Of a stretch of 64,000 bases of DNA, positions 47,175-55,103 are shown in pieces. Made by a program: the position numbers and the translations under genes. The notes beneath the pieces are model-generated. The model made no database searches. It saw only the letters and a list, made by a program, of their open reading frames with translations, and was not told the origin of the DNA. Source of the DNA: [Eubacterium] yurii subsp. margaretiae ATCC 43715 (lineage in GTDB: Bacteria; Bacillota; Clostridia; Peptostreptococcales; Filifactoraceae); assembly GCA_000146855.1 (NCBI GenBank), contig GL405246.1, positions 219,553 through 283,552 of the forward strand. Reading direction: 5' to 3'. The stretch's first letter is position 1; each line of letters begins with the position of its first letter.

Positions 47175-49835
47175 TTAAATAATAAATCTTTTAGACAAAT
47201 TATCAAATGATGAATAAGTAGTTATCTCCTTCGAAGGAATAAACACATACTTCCATTCTTTTCTGCCATTTTCTTTCGCCCATTTGCTTACAACATTACA
47301 GTATTGGATTGCTCTTTTGCCCTTTGCAATAACGTCTGGATCATTAAGTTTATCTTCGCCCTTAACTTCAACAATATAGTAGGCTTCTTCTGTTTCAACA
47401 ACAAAATCAGGTACATAGTGTCTTCCTCTGTTATAGGTAATGTTGAATTCCTTCTGTGCAGGTCTTAGCCAATTAATAACCTCATCTTCCCGTTCTATAA
47501 TTCTAGCAAAGATTAGTTCAGGATAAGAATCAAACTTAGCTGTTGAAAAAACCGCTTTTTTAATTCCTTTAAACATGATGGACCTGATATTATCCTGATA
47601 GTTAGCATAAAGATCCAATTTATCTTTCCAAGTATAAGTCTGTGATAAGTTGTAGTCTCTAGTCCCAACTACGGTTTCTTCAAGTAGTCCATTTTCTGCA
47701 TAAAAGTGATCTGCTCTAATCATTTGCTGATAAATTCTATTTGCAATGTCTTTCTTGTTCATCATTACAATATTTTTCATATTATGCGTTCCATACTTAT
47801 TCTCATAATGCTCAAGCACCTGTGATATAAGTTTGAACAACAGAATAGAACATTTTTCATAGTCAATCTCAGGTTTTGTTCTTAGAATTTCCAGTATAAT
47901 TTTTTTAGGATTATAGCCATCAAAATCAATAGCTTCGCCATCAATTCTTCTAGTGTCTGATAAGTCTTCTATATTTTGAATAAGTAGTTTTTTTTCGATT
48001 GGTACATGAGTAAATTCACTCAAATCTATATCAAAGTCCACAAATTCATATTCTTCCACCCCGGAGTCAAGAACCCTTAGTTTAGGAATTGGAATAAATT
48101 TATTCTTAGCTTTTTCGTGAGATTCTTCAACTATTGCATTTATCCAATGAGAAAATGGATTTTCATTTTCTTTATATACTTCTGCTAAGGCCTTATCCTC
48201 CTTCATTGTAGAAACAAGCTTTTGGACAACTTGAGACTTTAGCTCCTGTGTAAATTCTATATGTTTTGTGCTTTGAATTTCTTTTACAACTTCATCTTTG
48301 ACAAATTGGACCGTTTTATTTATCAAATTTTCTGTTTCAGGACTTTGTGTGATTCCATAATCACCAGCTTTTTTTATTATATCTGCCATTTCTGTATCAA
48401 AAGCCATCTGAGTATAAGAAATATTGTTTTCAATTTCTTCTACCTTAATGACATTGCCTGCTTTAAAGATAGAATCTCCATTTTGAGCTTCATTGATAAT
48501 ATCTTGAAATTTATCATGTGCAGTTAAATATACAGCATCAACAATCTCATCGCCAGTTCTTTTACCATAAGGGAGTCTTAAGCCTCTACCGACCATCTGC
48601 TCACGAAGGACTTTTGAAGCAGCTGTTCTTAGCGGAACAATGGTATAAAGATTATTTACATCCCAACCTTCTTTTAACATATTGACATGAATGACAATTT
48701 CAATAGGATTATCATAGTTTTCAACATCTAAAAGCAGTTTCGTATTTTCTTCACTTTCTGAACCTTTTTGTTTAGAGTGAACGATGATTGTTTTATTGAT
48801 GTAGGCTCCGTCTCTAAACTCTAAAGACTTGATATAGGATTCTACCCACTTAGCATGATCCGTATCCTTGCAAACAACCATCATAAAAGGTTTTACTTTG
48901 TGAATAGGATTTTCATCCGTGCTATTGTTCATAACATAGGCTTCTATTTCTCGTTTTGTTCTTTCGTGAAGAAGTATTCCATCATTTAGCATTACCTTAT
49001 CAAGTTCTTCTTCTCCAAACTGATAAAAGTTAATGTCCAAGCGAGTACTTGCATAAGGAGTACGAGTATATCCATCTTCTATTGCTTTTGATAGAGGATA
49101 TTCAAATACAACATTTTTAAAAGGTATTTGCTTTGAACCACTAGTTACAATTGGGGTAGCAGTAAGCTCTAAGCCCAGAAGAGGGTTGAGTTCATTGATT
49201 GCTTTCATACCTTTGTTTGCTCTATAATGATGTGATTCATCCATAATCACCACAAGGTCTGATAGATTTGATAAGTAATCGTAGAAAGAATCTCCAATAA
49301 ATTCATTAATTTTCTTCATATTTGATTCTTCTTTATTGAACTTATCAATATTGAAAACAAAAATTCTAATATCTGATTCAAATAATGAAATCTGTCTTGA
49401 TTTATAATCATCATCTGTGACAATCTGTGGAGCAGTATGAAAACATCCAAGTCCATTAAATACATACTTAGGATTTGATTGGTCGGATAAATCCTTTTTT
49501 AATTTTTCATAGATGGTGGTATTTGGTGCTACGACAAAAAAGTTCTTTATATTGTGCTGTGTATAAAGATAAGCGATAAAAGCACCCATAAGTCTAGTTT
49601 TACCAACACCTGTTGCAAGTGCAAAGGTAAGAGACATAAAGTCTCGCTCAAAATCTGTACATATAGGATAGAGAGTATGAACAGCGCCTAAAGCCAATCT
49701 TAGGTTCATTCCTTTTTGTACATTAATAGAAGTCATGATTTCTTCTATGATTTTAAGCGACTCTTTCTGTGGTTTTCTAAGGGACATTACTCCACTAATA
49801 TAGTCTGTAGTATATTGAGGAAAAATAGTATTCAT
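47175..49835 (-). CDS. res: Type III restriction enzyme, Res (helicase-nuclease) subunit
   Basis: 886 residues: SF2 translocase with Walker A ATGVGKT (about 74-80), VIMDESHHYRA (motif II), ELTATP (motif III), and QMVGRGLRLPYGKR (motif VI), then a C-terminal PD-(D/E)XK endonuclease YVPDFVVE...YIVEVKG. With Mod it cuts DNA carrying unmethylated recognition sites. The start is ATG 49835: AGGAGG lies 9 bases upstream, and the longer frame to 49859 overlaps mod and translates that ribosome binding site. The gap to mod is 4 bases, so the two are co-translated. Confidence 0.93.
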   Translation of the reverse strand: MNTIFPQYTTDYISGVMSLRKPQKESLKIIEEIMTSINVQKGMNLRLALGAVHTLYPICTDFERDFMSLTFALATGVGKTRLMGAFIAYLYTQHNIKNFFVVAPNTTIYEKLKKDLSDQSNPKYVFNGLGCFHTAPQIVTDDDYKSRQISLFESDIRIFVFNIDKFNKEESNMKKINEFIGDSFYDYLSNLSDLVVIMDESHHYRANKGMKAINELNPLLGLELTATPIVTSGSKQIPFKNVVFEYPLSKAIEDGYTRTPYASTRLDINFYQFGEEELDKVMLNDGILLHERTKREIEAYVMNNSTDENPIHKVKPFMMVVCKDTDHAKWVESYIKSLEFRDGAYINKTIIVHSKQKGSESEENTKLLLDVENYDNPIEIVIHVNMLKEGWDVNNLYTIVPLRTAASKVLREQMVGRGLRLPYGKRTGDEIVDAVYLTAHDKFQDIINEAQNGDSIFKAGNVIKVEEIENNISYTQMAFDTEMADIIKKAGDYGITQSPETENLINKTVQFVKDEVVKEIQSTKHIEFTQELKSQVVQKLVSTMKEDKALAEVYKENENPFSHWINAIVEESHEKAKNKFIPIPKLRVLDSGVEEYEFVDFDIDLSEFTHVPIEKKLLIQNIEDLSDTRRIDGEAIDFDGYNPKKIILEILRTKPEIDYEKCSILLFKLISQVLEHYENKYGTHNMKNIVMMNKKDIANRIYQQMIRADHFYAENGLLEETVVGTRDYNLSQTYTWKDKLDLYANYQDNIRSIMFKGIKKAVFSTAKFDSYPELIFARIIEREDEVINWLRPAQKEFNITYNRGRHYVPDFVVETEEAYYIVEVKGEDKLNDPDVIAKGKRAIQYCNVVSKWAKENGRKEWKYVFIPSKEITTYSSFDNLSKRFII

Positions 49836-49839
49836 CTTC

Positions 49840-51411
49840 TTAATCCTCCTCATCTTCATATATTGGTGGATTTACAATATTTAAGTTATAGTTTTCCTTT
49901 CCAAACTCACATCTTGAAAGTAACATCTGAGGAATTTTCTTGATAGTGATATTGGGATATAGTTTATCCAGTCCATTCTCAAAGGATTTACAAGCAATAA
50001 TAAGATACTCATCATCTTCCATGGTTGACTTAATCGAATCAAGATAAGCTGTATTTAGGTGTTTAGTTGTCACAAAAAGGTATGACGATTCATTTCCTTT
50101 TGATTGTTTCCAGAAAAGTTCCCTATCCAGTTCATAAGAAAAGCCTTCATGTAATGCTACAGCAGAGGCAAGCATATCCGCATTATATTCTCTATTTATA
50201 ACATACTCATCAAAGTCGTCTTTGTTAATAAGAGTAGGGGCAAGTTCATAAAACTTATATGCACCGCCACCTTGCCAGTTAACAGCCTTAGAAATACCGC
50301 CTTGATCACTTCCATCAATAACCTTATCTAGTCTCAATTTACAGTGAGTATAGGCATGCTCTCCCATTTCAATACCGATGTATTTTCTATTCATTTTATG
50401 AGCAACTGCTGCAGTTGTGCCTGAACCAAGGAAGGAGTCTAAGACTAGATCACCTTTATCACTAGCAAGTGTTAGAACTCTTTCGATTAAGCGTTCAGGC
50501 TTTGGTGTGCCAAAAACCGACACTGAATCAATTTGTTTGACTTCTTTTTTTGCTTCTTGATTATCACCAACTTCATCTCTAAACCATAGAGTAGTTGGTA
50601 CAAAACCATCCTTCACATCAGTTAAAAAGCGTTTATACCTTGGTATATTGGAGCCTTTATCTCCAAACCAAATTCTATTATCTGCTATTAGCTCAGACAT
50701 TTTCTTCTCTGAAAATCTCCACGAGGTTCCTGCTGGTGGCATTACAACCCTTCCCGATGGTGTTGTTATTGGATATATATCTTTTTCATTTGGAGTTTTG
50801 GCATGACATGGACCAGATGCCCAAACTCCTCTTGGATCATTATCTGGATTAGTATATCCCTTTCTGCTTTCATCTGATCTAGGTAGTAGATTTGGTTTCC
50901 AAGATTCTTTGTTTTTTGCATAGACCAAAATAAAATCATGGTTGTCGGAAAACCATCTAGCGTCATTTGCTCTTGTGTGTTTCTTATGCCATATGCAGGT
51001 ATTAACGAAATTATTCCTACCAAAAATTTCATCACATAGAACTTTCAAATAATGTCCTTCATCATCATCGATACTTATCCAAATGCTACCATCATCAGAG
51101 AGTAGATTTCTTAATATCTCAAGTCTTGGTTTTATAAGTGATAACCATGTAGAATGCTCAAGGTTGTCGTCATAATGTTCAAATGCTGAACCTGTGTTAT
51201 AAGGTGGATCGATATAGATACATTTTACTTTTCCGGAATATTTTGATTCAAGTGATTTAAGTGCTAATAGATTGTCACCATGAATGATCATATTTTCTGT
51301 ATCTGGATTATTTATGCAATTTGATTTTTCTTTATCTTCTATTAGAATTCTTGGCTCGATTTTTATCTCTTCCCCTTTGCCCAGCCAAGTTAGTTCTAGT
51401 TTGTTAGACAT
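49840..51411 (-). CDS. mod: Type III DNA methyltransferase, Mod subunit
   Basis: 523 residues of a beta-class N6-adenine methyltransferase: catalytic DPPYNTG (about 68-74) precedes the AdoMet loop DSFLGSGTTA, with a long central region between them that should carry the target-recognition domain. A C-terminal extension of about 130 residues binds Res in this family. ATG 51411 is chosen because GAGGAGG is 8 bases upstream; the longer frame begins upstream of that site. No simple-sequence repeat inside the gene suggests phase variation of Mod itself. First gene of the mod-res-nuclease operon. Confidence 0.95.
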   Translation of the reverse strand: MSNKLELTWLGKGEEIKIEPRILIEDKEKSNCINNPDTENMIIHGDNLLALKSLESKYSGKVKCIYIDPPYNTGSAFEHYDDNLEHSTWLSLIKPRLEILRNLLSDDGSIWISIDDDEGHYLKVLCDEIFGRNNFVNTCIWHKKHTRANDARWFSDNHDFILVYAKNKESWKPNLLPRSDESRKGYTNPDNDPRGVWASGPCHAKTPNEKDIYPITTPSGRVVMPPAGTSWRFSEKKMSELIADNRIWFGDKGSNIPRYKRFLTDVKDGFVPTTLWFRDEVGDNQEAKKEVKQIDSVSVFGTPKPERLIERVLTLASDKGDLVLDSFLGSGTTAAVAHKMNRKYIGIEMGEHAYTHCKLRLDKVIDGSDQGGISKAVNWQGGGAYKFYELAPTLINKDDFDEYVINREYNADMLASAVALHEGFSYELDRELFWKQSKGNESSYLFVTTKHLNTAYLDSIKSTMEDDEYLIIACKSFENGLDKLYPNITIKKIPQMLLSRCEFGKENYNLNIVNPPIYEDEED

Positions 51412-52107
51412 CAACTTTTCCTCCTCAGTAAACTCCAATACATCATTTGGAGTTCAGTCTAAACAATAGACAAATGCTTTCTGTTTTATATAATGCAATA
51501 TATTGTACGTTTTTCATTTTTGCTATGATATTGGCAGATATTTTAGTATCTCATCAAGTCTTGATTGGAGAGGTCTTTTTCCATCATCTTATGTAAAAGT
51601 TTTTTTTGTAACTTATAGTCATAATCTATCTCCATTTACACTTTTAACAATTATATCATATTTATGTGATTATCTAAACGGATTATTAAAATAAATATTC
51701 GTATCAAATCTCTCATATTAGCATTTTTGCCTGTGTGAGATTTTTTATATTTTTACCAGAAAAGTTGTCATGAGCCTCTCTTAGAGCATAGGATATTAGA
51801 GCAATAATGCCAGTTATAACTTTTTTTATTTAGTATTGAACTTACTATTGTAATTTACGCTTTAGTAAAAAAGTATAAATTATTATTGAAAAACTGAAAA
51901 ATAATGATATAATTAAGCAATTAATTAAGTTTTGCCGTTTAATAGTCAGATAAGTTCAAAATATGTATTTTTAATTGAAAAACTAAAAGTATATCAGTAT
52001 CAAGATTATATTTTATGAAATTATTAAAATCAATTTTCAAAGTATAGATATAAGTCTGAGTTGATATTTTTAAAACGGCGTTTTATATTTTAGAAAGGGT
52101 GATTAGT
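51412..52107. other. Divergent gap between mod and nhaC
   Basis: About 700 bases with no supportable gene. Contains a weak plus-strand hairpin with T-run (AAATCTC 51706-51712, GAGATTT 51737-51743) and a 15-bp palindrome just before nhaC (52071-52085). The few frames over 60 codons lack ribosome binding sites. Confidence 0.45.
52071..52085. promoter_or_regulatory. Palindrome TAAAACG-G-CGTTTTA upstream of nhaC
   Basis: A perfect 7-bp inverted repeat around a central G, 22 bases before the nhaC start codon. Its position is suitable for a repressor operator; the regulator is unknown. A related TTTGCCGTTTAAT occurs at 51931-51943. Confidence 0.35.
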
Positions 52108-53616
52108 TTGGATTTTGGTGTATTGTCAATAGTGCCTCCTCTTGTAGCGATAATACTGGCACTTATAACCAAGGAAGTTATTTCTTCCCTTATGCTTGGG
52201 ATTTTTGTTGGTGGAGTTATATTTACAAAGGGAAATTTATTGGAAGCTGTGCAGACTGTATTTACTCTTATGGGCACTAAGCTTGGAGAAAACGGACTTA
52301 TGATTTTGTTCTTATCCTTGCTGGGCGCTCTTGTTACCGTTATGAACAGAGCAGGTGGCTCTTTTGCCTATGGAAAATGGGCAGGTGAAAAGATTAAGAC
52401 TAAGTGGGCTGCAAAGTTATCCACTGCAATCTTGGGAATTATTATCTTCATAGATGACTATTTCAACTGTCTTACAATAGGTGCGGTAATGAAGCCTATT
52501 ACAGATAAAAACAAGGTGTCTCGTGCAAAACTGGCTTATATTATAGACTCTACAGCTGCACCTGTGTGTATAATAGCGCCTGTGTCAAGTTGGGCGGCGT
52601 CTGTAGTATCTAATATCGGCTCAGCTAATGTGGATAATCCTATGGGAGTATTTATCTCTACTATACCTTTTAATCTTTATGCACTGATTGCTATTTTTTC
52701 AGTATTTTTCTTTTCTATAGTGAGCTTCGACATAGGACCTATGGCGAAGTTTGAGATTGAAGATACGTCTAAGATGAACGGCATGGTAGATGAAGAGGAT
52801 TTGAAACATAGCGAAAACGGAAAGGTAATTGACTTGGTTTTACCTGTGCTTGTACTTATTGCAGTTACAATATTTTTCATGCTTAAGACAGGTGAATACT
52901 TCGATGGCAAGGGTATTTCTCTAAAGGATGCCTTCGGTAATTCATCGGTAAATATATCTCTTGCGCTTGGCTCAGCTATAGCACTTTTTGTAGCCTTTAT
53001 CATGTTTATACCGAGAAAACTCTTGGGATTTAGAGAATTTATGGACTGTATTACTGAGGGAGTCAAATCCATGGTTGGAGCAATGATAATACTCACTCTT
53101 GCTTGGACTATAGGTGGAATTACTAAGGAAGATTATCTAAATACCGGAGGATTTGTAGCACATCAACTATCATCAAATAATATTCCGATTTGGATTTTCC
53201 CTGCGATTATATTTATAGTTGCAGCGTTTTTGGCATTTTCTACAGGTACTGCATGGGGAACATTCGGTATTTTGATTCCGATAATAGTGCCTATAATAGT
53301 GAAGATGGACGCTATGAATCATATATCTATAATACTTGCCTCTATTTTTTCCGGCTCTGTGTTTGGAGACCACTGCTCACCTATATCGGATACTACGATA
53401 CTTTCATCAGCAGGGGCAAACTGTCACCACATTGACCATGTGTCATCCCAATTGCCTTATGCCTTTATATCAGCAGGAGCTTCTTTTGCCGGCTTTATAG
53501 TAGGCGGCTATTTCAATAATCCTATAATAGCCTTGCTATGCACATTGGCAGTGTTTCTATTACTGATATATGTTGCAAAGAATAGAACATATAAGAAAAT
53601 AAAAGCAAAAGGATGA
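52108..53616 (+). CDS. NhaC-family Na+/H+ (or organic acid/H+) antiporter
   Basis: 502 residues with 12 or so membrane helices. MDFGVLSIVPPLVAIILALITKEVI at the start, IIFIDDYFNCLTIGAVM, APVSSWAA, and FSTGTAWGTFGILIPI and SGSVFGDHCSPISDTTILSS near the end identify the NhaC superfamily, which includes Na+/H+, malate/lactate and arginine exchangers; the exchanged ion cannot be read from sequence. TTG 52108 is preferred over GTG 52099 because AAAGGGTG (52094-52101) is its ribosome binding site. Ends before a strong hairpin. Confidence 0.9.
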   Translation: MDFGVLSIVPPLVAIILALITKEVISSLMLGIFVGGVIFTKGNLLEAVQTVFTLMGTKLGENGLMILFLSLLGALVTVMNRAGGSFAYGKWAGEKIKTKWAAKLSTAILGIIIFIDDYFNCLTIGAVMKPITDKNKVSRAKLAYIIDSTAAPVCIIAPVSSWAASVVSNIGSANVDNPMGVFISTIPFNLYALIAIFSVFFFSIVSFDIGPMAKFEIEDTSKMNGMVDEEDLKHSENGKVIDLVLPVLVLIAVTIFFMLKTGEYFDGKGISLKDAFGNSSVNISLALGSAIALFVAFIMFIPRKLLGFREFMDCITEGVKSMVGAMIILTLAWTIGGITKEDYLNTGGFVAHQLSSNNIPIWIFPAIIFIVAAFLAFSTGTAWGTFGILIPIIVPIIVKMDAMNHISIILASIFSGSVFGDHCSPISDTTILSSAGANCHHIDHVSSQLPYAFISAGASFAGFIVGGYFNNPIIALLCTLAVFLLLIYVAKNRTYKKIKAKG

Positions 53617-53704
53617 TTATTGCAAAAGATTTTAGACAGATATAGCCTTAAGTTAAAAGTATCTATGATATAAAACTATATTAAGGTAAATACTGATGGC
53701 AAAT

Positions 53705-53819
53705 AATACTAAAAATCAATTAAATAGTTCTAAAAACATAGTAATGATGCTTGTTGAAAACTAAAAAACAATATTTCAATAAATCAAAGTACATGAAATT
53801 ATAAACGATGATTAGTATA
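53705..53819 (+). repeat. Interspersed repeat copy after nhaC
   Basis: Left end AATACTAAAAATCAATTAAA, right end TTATAAACGATGATTAGTAT, 115 bases. The ends are inverted relative to each other (AATACTAA/TTAGTATA). Confidence 0.75.
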
Positions 53820-53842
53820 ATTCACTATAAAGAATAAGCAAT

Positions 53843-53886
53843 AAAAAAAGGGCTGTGGAAATTTCATTTTCCAACAGCCCTTTTTT
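53843..53886. terminator. Bidirectional terminator between nhaC and nrdB
   Basis: AAAAAAAGGGCTGT plus GGAAA (53843-53861) pairs with TTTTCC plus AACAGCCCTTTTTT (53867-53886). The A-run on one side and T-run on the other serve both convergent genes. Confidence 0.92.
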
Positions 53887-53914
53887 ACTTAAGTCTATTT
53901 AAAATATGGATTTT

Positions 53915-54030
53915 ATACTAAAAATTCATTAAATAGCCATGCAATTACTTTTCAACAAAGTTATTATAATCTAAATTATATATTGTCGCTTTAAAATAAA
54001 TACTTGTAATTATAAATGCTGATTAGTATT
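53915..54030 (+). repeat. Interspersed repeat copy before nrdB
   Basis: Left end ATACTAAAAATTCATTAAAT, right end TTATAAATGCTGATTAGTATT, 116 bases. The same orientation as the copy at 53705, on the other side of the shared terminator, ending 11 bases from the nrdB stop. Confidence 0.77.
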
Positions 54031-54040
54031 ATCTGCCTTT

Positions 54041-55084
54041 TTACAGGTCATCTTCTATTACTGTAGATTTTGCATAGGCTGATACCTTAGCCTCGAAAAA
54101 GTCTGTTTTTATAGCATTCGGATCAGAGTATTCACTTACCCATGACATTGATTCAGGCTCTTTTTCATATCCTTCGTATATGTTGTCAAATCCAAGTCCC
54201 TTGCATCTCAAATTGCCAAGATATTTCAGATAGTCTTCTATCATAGACATAGACAGACCTTGAATGTTGTCACCTATGGCATATTTTGCCCATCTTATCT
54301 CTTCTTCTACACCTTGTTTTATCATATTTCTAAATAAGTTTATATTTTCTTGAGTAAAGATATGAGCTTCTTCTTTTTTTAATTCCAGAAGTATTGAGCG
54401 GAAAAGCCAAAGATGTGTATTTTCATCCCTATTGATATATCTTATCTCCTGTACTGTGCCCGGCATTTTTCCTATTCTTCCAAGTGAGTAGAAGAACATA
54501 AATCCTGAATAGAAGTAAATACCTTCCAAGATATAATTGGCAACAGCTGTCTTAACAAGGTTGAAATCTGATCTGTCATAGTAAAACTCATTGTATAAGT
54601 CGCCTATAAATTTGTTTCTTGCAAGAAGCAGTTCATCGTCCTTCCATTGGTATAAGATATTTGTCCTCTCTTCCGGTGAACAAATAGTATCGAGTATATA
54701 TCCGTAACTTTGTGAGTGGATTGCCTCCTGATACGCCTGGATAGTAAGGCAAAGATTGACTTCGTTGGCAGTGATGTACTCACCTATATTTGGCAAATTG
54801 GCTGTTTGTATAGAGTCCAAGAATACCAAAAAAGAAAGTATCTTGTCATAGGCATTTTTTTCTTCTTTTGAGAGCTTTCTATAGTCTTTGATGTCCTGAG
54901 TGAGGTTTATTTCTTCGGGTATCCAAAAGTTGTTCATTGCCTGTCTGTACCAGTCGCTTACCCATGTGTACTTCATATTGTTGAAGTCATTTAGGTTAGT
55001 AGTGTTGCCGTTAATCATCTTTCGCTTGTTAAGCTCGATGTCTCCATTTTCATTAAAAAGCTGTTTTCTCTTTAGCTCGCTCAT
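54041..55084 (-). CDS. nrdB: Class I ribonucleotide reductase, beta (radical) subunit
   Basis: 347-residue ferritin-like R2 protein that holds the dimetal-tyrosyl radical. Ligands are all present: Asp90, Glu120, His123, Glu187, Glu221, His224. The radical Tyr is Tyr127, in EAIHSQSYGYI four residues after the first His, so it is a conventional tyrosyl class rather than the Phe-containing Ic type. It is encoded 19 bases after nrdA, in the same operon. This enzyme class needs oxygen (or flavodoxin-activated manganese) for radical generation, of interest if the host is an anaerobe. Confidence 0.96.
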   Translation of the reverse strand: MSELKRKQLFNENGDIELNKRKMINGNTTNLNDFNNMKYTWVSDWYRQAMNNFWIPEEINLTQDIKDYRKLSKEEKNAYDKILSFLVFLDSIQTANLPNIGEYITANEVNLCLTIQAYQEAIHSQSYGYILDTICSPEERTNILYQWKDDELLLARNKFIGDLYNEFYYDRSDFNLVKTAVANYILEGIYFYSGFMFFYSLGRIGKMPGTVQEIRYINRDENTHLWLFRSILLELKKEEAHIFTQENINLFRNMIKQGVEEEIRWAKYAIGDNIQGLSMSMIEDYLKYLGNLRCKGLGFDNIYEGYEKEPESMSWVSEYSDPNAIKTDFFEAKVSAYAKSTVIEDDL

Positions 55085-55103
55085 ATTTTTCTCCTAATTT
55101 TTA

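Noticed and set aside
48261-48527. 88-codon plus-strand frame inside res
   Set aside because: Antisense shadow of res with Phe/Cys-rich composition and no ribosome binding site. Other such frames inside real genes were dropped for the same reason.
51503-51694. 63-codon plus-strand frame in the mod-nhaC gap
   Set aside because: Low-complexity Phe/Ser/Tyr-rich product, no ribosome binding site and no family resemblance.
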